Position numbers and translations under genes: made by a program. The notes under the pieces were generated by a model. It did not search any database. It saw only the letters and a list, made by a program, of their open reading frames with translations, and was not told the DNA's origin. Of a stretch of DNA of 43,487 nucleotides, positions 1 to 10,023 are shown one piece after another. Numbering within the stretch: the stretch's first letter is position 1; each line of letters starts with the position of its first letter. Source of the DNA: Gnetum montanum. Its lineage: Eukaryota; Streptophyta; Gnetopsida; Gnetales; Gnetaceae. The stretch spans positions 58,710-102,196 of the forward strand of contig MNCI01001909.1 of assembly GCA_015680685.1 (NCBI GenBank), given 5' to 3'.

Positions 1-1501
1 TTTTCATATTGATTGCTAATGTTTGGTTTTTACCTTTAAGTTACAATGTTGATACTAAGGTATGTTTCTTTTGATATGGCAGGCAATGAGATCACTTCAT
101 CCATCCATCCATCAAAGTCTATGGTTTCTCTTGGCTTGGAAATGTACAGTTCCCTTCCAATAAGGACTTTAATGAACTGGTGACTGGGCATTTCTCAAAC
201 TAAGGAAGGACTCAAGGATTGCAAAGGGTGTGACTTCAAAGGAATTTGATGCTTTTGTGTTGGTCATTCACTTGGGTGCCTGGATGTTTTCTTCTTCAGT
301 TTTTTTACTGTTCCAATGTTGCACATTCTTCAGAAGCTGAGACAATAAAAATAAGAAGTCTTTGCATGGTGTGGTCCCCATACATAAAAACACAAAACAC
401 AAAAAAAAAAAACCAAAACCAAAGTGAGGATTCAAAGAACACCCCTTAGATGAAATAAAATTTGGGCTGCAAGCACTGGTTATGGAACCAAAGTGTTCCC
501 TCTAACTAAGGCCCTTCTCGCTTTCCATTCTCTCCATTGTTTCGTCGGAATGGTGGTGGCTCTTTGAAGATGCATCCTTGTTATCAAAGTGGATGGTTTA
601 ACCAAATGCATTAATGTGAAGTCACTGTAAGTGGTTGGTTTGAGCCAGAGTTGGAATGAGATTTGCCAAGTCACATTAATCATAAAACACACAAGGGACT
701 ATACACCACCTTGTCCTTGGGATTCCATTCCATTTTCTTCTCCCCATCCTTCTCTCCATTGTTCATCTCATTGTCGGTTGTATCATTAGTGTATATATTT
801 TGGTTGATGCATTGTTTTCTTTTCAGTAGATTCTAGCGATTAAGACTTTAACTCTTGTTCCAAAGGACATTCCCAGAGCCTACGGACTCTTTGAATGTGG
901 GATTGTTAGGGCATTAAGGGCATGCGCTTGCTTTGGGGAGGACCCACTGACACTCCTATTTGGAACATTAGTTAACTTCTTTTCCTTAATGTTTTGTAAT
1001 TAATTTTAGTTTTGCTCATTTCCATCTTGACATCCACTTCACTGATGCCATAGTTGTCCCTTTTCACCTATCTTTCTTACTCCTTTTCTTTCTCCATTCT
1101 AACGCTACCGAAGCTTCGCGATTAGTCATGGGGATACAGAGCCTGATTTTTCGATTTTTTCTCCTAAGCCCTGAATTTTTTCGTTTTTCTTCTTAACCCC
1201 TACACCTTCGGTAGTCATCATATACATTTTCCCCGATCCATATCAGCCATACCACAACCTAGCCAATGCACTTACACCGAAGCAAGGTATTAATTACTTA
1301 ATGATTCAATTGCCCTTGCTAATATATGATTGTGTTGTGTGTGCAGATGGCAATCATACAACCATGGAATGGATCTGGAGCAAACACGTGGAATGGAGCA
1401 GCGCTGAAGTAGCTATGCAAGGAGTAGAATGGATAATGCGCTTACGGATGGACAACGGAGGGCGCAATCTAGGCGTTGGCAGTAGCAAGACTCTTCTCTC
1501 T
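1..1501 (+). repeat. Fragment Z: post-pol non-coding block of a family G retrotransposon
   Basis: This stretch matches, block by block, the region between integrase and the 3' LTR in element B (about 22150-23630) and, reversed, in element C (about 30985-29500). Shared landmarks are TTGCTAATGTTTGG near the start, TTGCATGGTGTGG near 363, ACTGGTTATGG near 475, GAGCCTACGGACTC near 876 and GATGGCAATCATACAAC near 1346. The pol part lies off the window to the left. Similarity stops near 1501, where an LTR piece in the opposite orientation begins, so its own 3' LTR is missing. No long ORF is present. Confidence 0.8.
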
Positions 1502-1516
1502 AGGATTACCAAGTGA
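1301..1516 (+). CDS. Short ORF conserved in position in family G, unknown function
   Basis: A 71-codon frame whose second half is shared with element C (29649-29380, - strand) and, with one stop, with B (from about 23486). Shared residues start at DGNHTT, then WIW, H, EW, AEV, MQG, MDN, NLG and GS. The stretch just before it reads like a plant 3' splice site: a CTAAT branch-like motif near 1318-1323 and TGTGTGCAG ending near 1345. It could be the second exon of a spliced post-pol ORF, or merely a conserved RNA segment. I do not recognise the protein. The last codons run into the inverted LTR junction near 1501. Confidence 0.25.
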   Translation: MIQLPLLIYDCVVCADGNHTTMEWIWSKHVEWSSAEVAMQGVEWIMRLRMDNGGRNLGVGSSKTLLSRITK

Positions 1517-1986
1517 ATGTGTGTTACGCTCAAAGTGGTTGTACTTATGTAATTAATCTATCTAGCTTATCTTGCTTAATTACCTTATTAGCTTAATTAT
1601 TGGAAAACATTGAAAAAATAACTAAGAATATCAAATGCATGAATGAAACATTTTAACTATCTAGAATGTTGCAAGGTTTATCAAGAAGTTCATCTTTATT
1701 GCCACATACACTGTCATGCTCAAGTACAATGGTGCTTGAATAAAGATCTATACACTTAATGACTCCTATTGCGAGTACTTAGGGGAAATATTCTAACTTT
1801 CAAATGAGTAAACTGTAAGAGTTTGACTACTACTATGAATTTGATGTCATAAATCTAGCTAGTGGGTGCATATTTATAAGTAAGAAATGGATCTTGTGTC
1901 GATGGGGCCTCATCAACACATGAAACAATGCATTGAAGAGGCCCAGTCAATGAGGCCTCATTGACACAACCAACCACGACTCATCA
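1502..1986 (-). repeat. Truncated LTR, family G variant, inverted
   Basis: Read on the minus strand this matches the R/U5 and U3 of the other family G LTRs. On the plus strand it shows the same order as C's LTR: ACCAAG...GCTCAAAG..GGT.GTAC, TTCATCTTTATT, GCTCAAGTACAA, GAATAAAGATC and GACTCCTA, then an inverted TATA (TATTTATA near 1871). The U5 end that should begin TGATGAG is missing, so it is truncated at 1501. The U3 end is placed at TCATCA (1981-1986). Instead of GATATC units, U3 has GGCCTC-centred palindromes. Confidence 0.65.
1946..1965. repeat. Perfect 20-bp palindrome in U3
   Basis: GTCAATGAGGCCTCATTGAC is its own reverse complement. A second near-palindrome centred on GGCCTC lies at 1897-1920. 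Both fall where U3 enhancer-like repeats sit in the related LTRs. Confidence 0.6.
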
Positions 1987-2205
1987 ACACTAGAAGAAGG
2001 TTGGAGAATTATTAATTCTTTCATAGATCAAAGCAAAAATTGGTCAAACTTGATGTCATGCAAGGTGTAACTCATTGAACTAGGTAAATAATTAAGAAGG
2101 TTGATGAGTTCACTAAATTAATAAAGAAACAATCTCATTTTGCTCAGGAGAAAGTTTACAATTTGTGTGAGAACAAGTAGGATGACATCACAACTTGTCC
2201 AACTA
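1987..2205 (+). pseudogene. Athila-type gag C-terminal fragment (element D)
   Basis: In the frame read through about 2100-2203 there is KVDEFTKLIKKQ, then a degenerate zinc-knuckle-like CEN..DDITTCP with one stop. Athila gag proteins typically have a linker like VDALTKKFDQL followed by a C-x2-C-x4-H-x4-C knuckle just before the protease; here the histidine is not preserved. The fragment is cut on the left by the truncated LTR and on the right by the 5' LTR of A. Assignment rests on this short similarity only. Confidence 0.4.
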
Positions 2206-3017
2206 TGATGAACATGATTTTCCCATCTACCATGATGTCACGTATGGGACATTGAGGTGTGCACTCCAAGTTTATAAATACTATGCCTAGGCTCCAATTT
2301 TTAGAAATAGTTTTTCAAGCTAGTTTTTAGTCAAAGTAGTGAAGCCCTTACTATTTATTTTCCTCAAAGTTAAAATATTTTTTAAGTACTCATAGAAGGA
2401 GTCTAAGTGTGTACAGTTCTTTGTTTGAACACTAATGTACTTGAGCACAACAATGTAATGGAAATAAAATGAACTCTTTTGACAATCCCTGCAGCACTGA
2501 GAATAGATTAATATTTTCTTTAATGCATTTTACTTTCTTGCTCTTTACTTTAATGCATTTGAATTAGAAAATTTATTTCTAGTTGTTAATGAACACAAGC
2601 ACGACCACTTCGAGCATACATATAGTACTTGGTAACCTAATAATGCTTAACTTTTGGTAGCTCAGTAGCATTATATGTGTTTAGGATGTGTTTAGGAAAG
2701 TGGGAAAGTTACTTGTGTTAGGCTAGATAGGCAATAACAAATTAGATTTTAAATTACTCTACTCTTCATTTTTGTTGTACGCTATCACATCTACAAAACA
2801 TAAAACAATAAAAAATCATATACCTCAATTACACTTAAACCATATCCTTGAGCCTCACAAGTGTAGTTGGGAAGACAATGAACATTCTCAATGCTCATTT
2901 CACTTCATAGAGAAACTAGTGTACTAGATAACTATAGGTCCACGAAATTTGACCTGATTGCACATAACGCCTTAGTGATTTGTATGATTGGGTGTAGGGG
3001 TACCTCATTGCTCATCA
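2206..3017 (+). repeat. 5' LTR of element A
   Basis: Starts TGATGAACATGA, close to the 3' LTR of B (TGATGAACCATGA), and ends CTCATCA directly before the primer binding site. A TATA box, TATAAATA, is at 2273-2280. GTAGTGAAG...GGAGTC and the A-rich polyadenylation area near 2460 match R of the other copies. About 812 bp. The U3 repeat array is hardly recognisable here. Confidence 0.85.
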
Positions 3018-3037
3018 TTGGCACTATTGCCAGGGAC
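3018..3037 (+). other. Primer binding site, tRNA-Asp type (A)
   Basis: TTGGCACTATTGCCAGGGAC immediately follows the LTR end CATCA. It resembles the tRNA-Asp site TGGCGCCGTTGCCGGGGA used by Athila-type elements. Confidence 0.8.
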
Positions 3038-3178
3038 CTTTTTGTTGTTTTGTGTGCTATTAAGGACCTAGTGAAAGTATTTAAATTATTGGAATGAACA
3101 TAAGAGTCATATCTTATCTTACAATTACTATAACAAATACTTAGAAGCACACTGTGATTTTTATTTCACTAATTGATA

Positions 3179-5266
3179 ATGTCTTCTTCTCATAGGAGTG
3201 ATTCTCTACCCAAGTTTGATAAAGCTTATCAACCAGTACCTCAATAATATTGAATTGTATATACTCATCCTAATGAATATGTATTGAATTTCACCTTCAT
3301 CCTACACCAAGATTAACAGTTGCGATGGTGCGACATGAAAGGCAACCCTATGTTCTACCTGATTGAGCTGTTCCTACAATGCTCTACTAGATGCATACAC
3401 GATGTGGCCTCCACAACCACCATGCAAAGTATATTTTGGAGGATACTAACACCAAGGATTATCATCCCATTGAAGCACAACATCCATGGGATTGGTAGCT
3501 AGAACAATGCTATGAATTTTTTAGGGAAAAAGAACTTAACGATTCTCCATTCCTATTGTATCAACAAGCTAGTGGGGAATCCTTCTCTAGGGGTTTTCCA
3601 TTCAAAGAAACTCCTCTTTTTGACTTTAATCATGGAGGTCAAAATCAAAACTTGTACTCCACAATTCACAATCTTGGTTTTAGTAATAAGGAATCCAATG
3701 ACAAAGATGGATCTGGAGGAACAAGTCAAGAGAGGGATGCAGACAAGAAGCAAGATTATGATCATGGTCATGATCACTGAAGAGGTGGAAGTAGGCACCA
3801 TGATGGTGTTGGTTCTCCTTCCTCTTCCCCTTCATCATCTTACTCTTATTTGGGCTCTAATCATGATTGTAGAAGGTGAGACCTGATAGAGATGATCAAA
3901 ATGAATGAAATGATCAACGGGACCAAAATGATCCAAGGGAATATTGGGAAGGCAAGATCAAGGGCACATGCATTTAAGAGAGGCACATCACCATGAACAA
4001 AGGGGTAGTAGAGGGCATCATAGGCACCATAATCAAGGCCTCAATGAGCCTCTACTTGCTACCTAAATTATGCTTAACATTGTAGAGTCAGTGAAAATTT
4101 CAACAAGGCACGTGAAGGATAGTTAAATCAAATGGTTAGACATGAACAATATTCCTTGATTTGAAGGAGGATATAACTTTAATTTCCAGAATTATCTTCA
4201 AGCTTTCCAAGATGCATGAGCCTTGCAAAACATAGAGAACGAGTGGTAAAAACTAGAGATGTTCCCCAAGACACTTATTAAAGATGTAGAAAACTGGTAC
4301 CAGTCCTTAGAGCCAAAATCTATCAAAGGATGGAGTACCATGCTTGAGTTATTCAATGATAAATATCAAATGTACTCTAGAGTGTCCAACTTAAGGAAGC
4401 AAATTCAAGGATGGAAACAAGGAAGAAACAGAGCCTTGGATGCTACCATTGGCCAATACTACACCTTAATGTGCAAATGTCTGGGCCATGATTATTCTCA
4501 ACTAGATTAACTTTACCACATAGTAGATGGGCTTTGGTAAAAAACAAGGGGAACCCTTGGTGTCTATGCCCAAGGATGATTATCAAAACTAAGTGTCCAT
4601 CAGATACAAAGATTAATAGAGTAGATCACCAAAGAGGAGGGAGAACTAAGAAAAAGAGAAAGTTTAGAAGAGTACATCTGTGAATCTTCCATTTGCAAGA
4701 GAAAGGTTCGATTCTGCAACAATGAAGAAAAGTTCGTATTTGATGAGGCAGTGAACTTCAAAAATTCTAATTTGAACTTATATCCAAGGTTGATCAATTA
4801 TGGAACTCAATGAATAACAAATTTCAAGCTATTCTCAAAATTGCTAAAGAGTCCAAAGAATAGGGTAGTGACTGTAAGCGTAGGAGGCACAAGGAAGTTG
4901 AACGTGCATATCACAAAAGCAAAGGTAAGATTGCTGCAATCAAAGAAGTTGTAGATAGTGAATCAAATGATGATCATGAGTGTGAAATTTTTTAGTATGA
5001 ACCTCCTAAGGTATGTTTCCCTATTGTGTCACATCTATAGGAGTCTAGGATGTATGCCTTACATCCTTGACTTACACAACGGCAAACATGTAGAAGGTTA
5101 TCTTATCCTCAAGGTAATCTCAAGTAGTTTCACTAGCAACAACCATATTATCCAACTAGAGCTCCACTACAATAGTATGAATAGTATCAACAATGGCAAC
5201 AATCACAATCATGCGCTTTGGCACCGCCACAACAATGATACCCTTACTAGCAACCTAATCCATATG
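3179..5266 (+). pseudogene. gag of element A (degenerate)
   Basis: The start at 3179 (MSSSHRSDS) matches the gag start in C (MSSSAQKSTS). The order is an N-terminal region, a His/Asp/Arg-rich tract near 3760-3800, a retrotransposon gag (capsid-like) domain at about 4140-4520 with WYQSLEPKSIKGWSTML and a downstream KQIQGWKQG, then an acidic/lysine linker near 4840-4980. Many stops and shifts break it. No CCHC zinc knuckle is visible. It ends where the protease-containing segment present in B and C is missing. Confidence 0.75.
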
Positions 5267-6450
5267 GTTTTTGAATGTAGCAACCACAAAACAAGAGGAA
5301 ACCCTATGGTTGACTACTGATTTTAAAAGTAGCACACTTTGTATGGAACCAACTAAGAGCCTAACATGTGCATATGTCACAAACATGGATGAACTCAAGC
5401 AAGTTCATCACCAACTCTTTGATGACACAAATGATTATACTAATTGGAAAGAGTTGAAAATTCTTGAAAAATTCAACAAGAGCCACTCAAAATAAAAAAC
5501 ACTACCGACTAGAATGGAATATGTGTTTTTTAAAAATGGGAAGCCAGTTATAATCAATGCAAAAGTTGCTCCAAAATAAAAAAAGATGCTATTGAAGGTA
5601 GTTGAAAGATAGTTAGCAACTTTTTCTTGGTCATATCCTAAACTCATATGGATTGATCCTAGGATATGCTAGCATTGCATCTACATTGACCTGGCCATGA
5701 AGCCAAAACTACATCCACATAAGCAATTGAACCCCAAATTGAAGTAGATCGTCAAGGAGGAAATCAAGAAAATCCTCAAGGTGGGGTTCGTTTATCCTAT
5801 TGCAAATAGCAAGTGGGTTAGTCCACTTGTAATTATGCCAAAGAAAGGTGACAAGTGGGAGGTCTACATCAATTTTTAGTTGCTATATATGGCAACATTC
5901 AATGACCATTTTCTATTGCCATTTGTTGATGAGGTACTCGACACAATATCTAGACATTACTACTACAACTTTCTAGATGGTTATAGTGGCTATAACCAAA
6001 TTCAAATTGCATAGGAAGACTAAGCAAAGACAATGTTCATGAGTCCTTGGGGGATATTTGCATATCACAAGATGTTGTTTGGTCTATGAAAAGCTCCTTC
6101 CACATTCCAACGCTTGGTCTTGATCATTTTCCAATAGTAGATTGGTAATGGTATGGAAGTCTTCATGGATGGATGACTTCTTCACCTATGGACCTACATT
6201 TGAACAAGCCCTAGACCACCTTAAGAAAGTTCTGAAATGATATGTTGAAACCAACTTGTGGCTCAATTGATAGAAAATTCACCTCATGGTCCAAGAGGGA
6301 ATCATATTGGGACATAAAATATTGCAAGTAGGAATTGAGGTGGACCTGGAGAAAACAAGGGTTATCCAAAGAATAACACACCAACCAGAAACTGTTAAAG
6401 ATGTTTGATCATTCCTTGGACATACTGGCTATTATCGATGACTCATAGAG
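5267..6450 (+). pseudogene. Reverse transcriptase of element A (no protease upstream)
   Basis: Begins with the pre-RT linker (SLTCAY..., near 5360) directly after gag; the protease found in B and C is absent. RT motifs follow in order: QLNPKLK near 5725, VSPLVIMPKKG near 5818, the NFLDGYSGYNQIQIA block near 5967, and the FMDD active site at 6163-6178. The active site is disrupted by a 4-bp duplication (ATGGATGGATGAC against ATGGATGAC in B). Several in-frame stops. Function would be cDNA synthesis; this copy cannot encode it. Confidence 0.8.
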
Positions 6451-6960
6451 AATTTCTTTAAGATTGCAAAATCATTGGTTGAGCTAACAAAGAAATATGT
6501 TCCATTTGTCTAGACTGTAGAATGTGAAAAAGCATTCCAGCAACCGAAAGAGAAGCTTGTAGGAACTCCAATCCTACAAGCACTCAACTGGTCTAAACCA
6601 TTTCATGTTATGATGAATGCATTGAATTATGCCTTGGGAGCTGTGCTAATATAGTTAGATGACAAGAAACATCCATATTACATCCACTATGCTAGGTAAA
6701 GCATTGTGGCTGCACAACTAAACTACACCACTACAAAAAAAGAATTGATGGTGGTGGTGTTTGCTTTAGAAAAGTTTAGGCATTATGTGCTTAGATACAA
6801 GGTGTTTGTGCACATGGACCATAGTGCCATTCACTTTCTAATGAACAAGCCAATGGTGAGCTCCCATGTCATACAGTGGCTAGTGATCTTGCAAAAATTC
6901 AATCTTATGATGGTAGATCGAAAGGGCATTGAGAATGTGGTCGTTGATCACTTGTCTTGA
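6451..6960 (+). pseudogene. RNase H domain of element A
   Basis: Covers the RT connection (ALGAV near 6638) and RNase H. The frame from 6706 is open for 84 codons with LNYTTTKKELMVVVFALEKF, then HMDHSAIHFLMNK (the conserved TDH-like motif is MDH here), RWL-like QWLVILQ and ENVVVDHLS at the end. This matches the Athila-type pattern. It follows RT directly and precedes integrase. Confidence 0.8.
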
Positions 6961-8320
6961 TTATGATGGGACAACAAAGAGAAAGAAAGTCCACTCTCTA
7001 ACATGTTTCCTAATGAACTCCTCTTTGCTAGGGCTATAACTAAACAAATGCCTAATGAGCCAAAATGGTATGATGGCATTCTCACCTATCTTCTCACTCA
7101 GGAAATGCCACAAGGGTTGGACCATTAGAAGAAATAGTAGTTTCTCCACTAGGTAAGGCACTTCATGGAGATCAATGAACACCTCTACAAGGTGTGCACC
7201 AATGGCCTAGTTCGTTGGTGTGTTCCTAATGCCAATCAACTGTGTGTTCTCCAAGATGCTCATGAGGGTCCTTGTGGAGGACATTATGGTAGGAGATGCA
7301 CGATCATTAAAATCCTACTAGCAGGGTACTATTGGCCAACACCCTTCATGGATGCTCATCATTATGTCTACTCTTTTGAACAATGCCAATGCGATGGTGG
7401 AATGCCTGCTTGAATGGAGTAACCTCAATAATGGATTCAACCACTGGAACCCTTCAACATTTAGGGCATTGAATTCATGGGTCCCATCATGGCCATGTCA
7501 AATAAAAAGGTGTACATCATATTTGTTTTTGACTATTATACAAAATGGGTAGTAGTAGCAGTCGTCATCAACTATACACCTATCACTGTTGCTTAGTTTG
7601 TACAACAAAATGTTGTAAATAGGTTTGGTGTGCCACATGCATTAATTTCTGATAATGGAACTCATTTTATAGGCACTACTTTTTGGAAGCTCATGCAATG
7701 CTTGGGGGTTGAACATAAACTCACAACACCTTACCATGCCCAAGCTAATGGTTAAGCTGAGGTTACCAATAGGAAAATCACAAGGATACTAACAAGAACT
7801 ATTAGCAAGTATAGGAAGGACTAGAGCAAAAAAGTAAACGATGCCCTTTGGGCCTACTACTCAACCTAGAAACTTCCTATAGCCTATTCTCCTTATGAGC
7901 TTGTGTATGGAAAATTACCAATACTTCCTATTTAATCCAAGCTCCATACACTTTCAATTGCTTGAGACCTTAACCTTGACTTGAGTCTAGCCCAAAAAGA
8001 AAGGCTAATGAATCTCAACCTGCTAAACAAAAATTGATTAGTAGCCTTATCATCTAACAACTTGTACAAGGCCTATAACAAAAATTTTCATGACCAAAAA
8101 ATTAGAAAAGTCAAATTTCAACCAAAAGATAAGGTTCTCTACTAGAACCCCACACATGTACCTCAACAAACTAAGTTCCAAACATTGTGGAAAGGACCTT
8201 ACATCATTTATGAGACTTTTTCTTTTGGGGCCATGATGATCTATAACCTTGAGAGCCTAAACAAAAAATAGCTATTCAACATTTAATAAATCAATCCTTT
8301 CCATGATCATACGCTAGCTA
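6961..8320 (+). pseudogene. Integrase of element A
   Basis: The zinc-binding part (HEGPCGGH near 7261-7290, then CQCDGG near 7384-7400) has lost the first Cys of the CxxC pair compared with C. The catalytic core has GIEFMGP at about 7464-7486, where the first catalytic Asp is Glu, SDNGTHF near 7648 (second Asp present) and AEVTN near 7760 (Glu present). A GPY-type C-terminal motif (WKGPYII) is near 8190. No chromodomain is visible. Numerous stops. Confidence 0.8.
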
Positions 8321-9735
8321 ACACAACAAGCACCTCATCAAATGGACAACCATGCTCCATATTTTGAATCTCCTCCTTTCAACTCAATCATGGGGGAGAT
8401 GGTCATTCATGCTAATCATACAAAGTAGCTCCTCATTCTTTGAAACCTTTTTGTTTTACACATTTTTTATTTTACACATTCTTTATTTTACATCTTTTTG
8501 TTTTCATGTTATTGATCTGTTCTAATTTTTATTTTACACCATCAGTAGTACATTTGCTACTTCTTGAATATTTTATACTTTCTTTTATATTTTATTTTAT
8601 TTTATTTTGTGTGATTTTCTAACTTTTTGTTAATAAGTGCTAGATACATTGGTAATGTGTTACTCAATGGTGGTATGTACTATTTTTGTTATTTGATTAT
8701 TGGTGTCTAGCTTTTGGCTATGAATTTTGTTACAGATAATTAGGACATGGTTTCTTTTTCATGAAATCGGTAGTGAGTTCACAACATCCACCCATACACA
8801 AACTCTATGGTTTTCCCTATTTTGGAAATGTGCAGTCCCTTTTTCATTAATAAAACTTTAATAAATTTGTGACTTTGGTAGTTTCTGGCATTGGGAAGGA
8901 TTCAAAGGTTTGAACATGGTGTGACTTCAAGGGGACTTGATATTCTTTGTGCTTTTTTATTTGCTTGGGTGCATGTGTGTTTTCATGAATTTCTTATCAT
9001 TCCATGTTGATCAATAAAAGGAAGTTGAATAAGTCCTTGCATGGTGTGGTTCTTATCAAACAAAAAAATGATGAGAATTTAAACCATGTCCCTTGGACAA
9101 AATAAATGCATACATCCTTGCATGGTGTGGTTCTCATCAAAAAAGAAAAAAAATGATGAGGATTCAAAGCATACCCCTTGAACAAAATAAATGTATGTGT
9201 CGTTCCATGGTTTGGTTCCCATTTCCAAAAAAAAAAGAAAAACAACAATGGGAATTCAAAGCACATCCCTTAGATAGAATAAATGGGCTACAAGCACTGG
9301 TTATGGAACTAGTCCCCTCTAACTAAGGTCCTTCTTCACTTTCTACTTCTCTAATAAGGAATAGTGGTTGTTCTATGGGAGCACTCTTATGTCTCAGGGG
9401 ATGGATTAATCTTAGAATGATGATGCAAAGTCACTAAACATGGTTGGTTTTGGTCTAGAATAAGGATGGATTCTATCAAGTCATTTAACTACAAAATCCA
9501 TAAGGGACTTCATGTGACCATAATTAGGAACTCCATTCCACTCTTTCTCATCCATCTATGCTTTTCAAGTCTCACCTCACTAACAGTTTCATGTTCTGGT
9601 CCAATGTCCTAGTTTGATGTGTCTAAATTCTTAGTTAGTTTCTTCTAGTTTTTTGTACTTAACCTTCTATAACCATTAATCATCCACGGAGCCCAAGGAC
9701 TCTTTGGTTTGAAGTTGTGCAAGGGCTTATTTCTC
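8321..9735 (+). repeat. Post-pol block of element A
   Basis: No supportable gene. It holds an internal polypurine tract CATGGGGGAGATGG at 8389-8402, a T-rich TTTTACAC repeat stretch at 8450-8620, the conserved blocks shared with B, C and Z, and the hairpin triplication at 9034-9284. It ends in AGCCCAAGGACTC near 9690 and breaks off into Copia sequence. Confidence 0.75.
9034..9284 (+). repeat. Three tandem copies of an 81-85 bp hairpin unit
   Basis: Units begin at about 9034, 9115 and 9200 with TCCTTGCATGGTGTGGTTC or close variants. Each contains GGTTCTCATCA, an A-rich loop, then TGATGAGGATTC, so it can fold back, followed by CAAAGCATACCCCTT. B, C and Z each carry only one copy at this place. 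Confidence 0.8.
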
Positions 9736-10023
9736 TTTCAAGGATTCTCTTCTTACATAGACTTTTTCAATTTTCAAGGCTTGGCTTCTTTTCAAAAACT
9801 GGCTACATAGTATCTTCTCATTCTCAAGTTGCTTCCTCTTGACTCTTCAAAATTTTCAAACTTCCTCATTCTTGTGATTTGTCTAATATTTCTTAACTCC
9901 TATCTAATTTATTTGCATATCTTTTTTAACCTACAAAAAATCCATTTTAGGCACATTCAAATAAGACCAAGGAGTCATATGATATGACCAAGTGCTCATG
10001 TGATAACATTTTAAATTGCACTC

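Larger units (their letters stand above)
2206..9735 (+). mobile_element. Element A: family G Ty3/Gypsy retrotransposon, 3' LTR missing
   Basis: Order: 5' LTR, tRNA-Asp PBS, gag, RT, RNase H, integrase, post-pol block. Compared with B and C it lacks the protease region (junction near 5266) and ends abruptly near 9735 in the post-pol block, where Copia sequence begins. The 5-bp sequence before the LTR is AACTA (2201-2205); its partner cannot be found because the 3' end is gone. It has the most damaged coding sequence of the three copies. Confidence 0.85.

Noticed and set aside
2231-2280. GATATC array in the LTR of A
   Set aside because: Only weak remnants (GATTTT, GATGTC) are visible; not enough to claim.
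3553-3801. Minus-strand 82-codon ORF in element A
   Set aside because: Antisense of the His/Asp-rich gag tract; the sense frames match B and C.
8440-8622. 60-codon Phe-rich ORF as a membrane peptide
   Set aside because: Encoded by a T-rich TTTTACAC repeat stretch; composition artefact.
9034-9284. CRISPR-like array
   Set aside because: Only three units in direct tandem without unique spacers, inside a plant retrotransposon.
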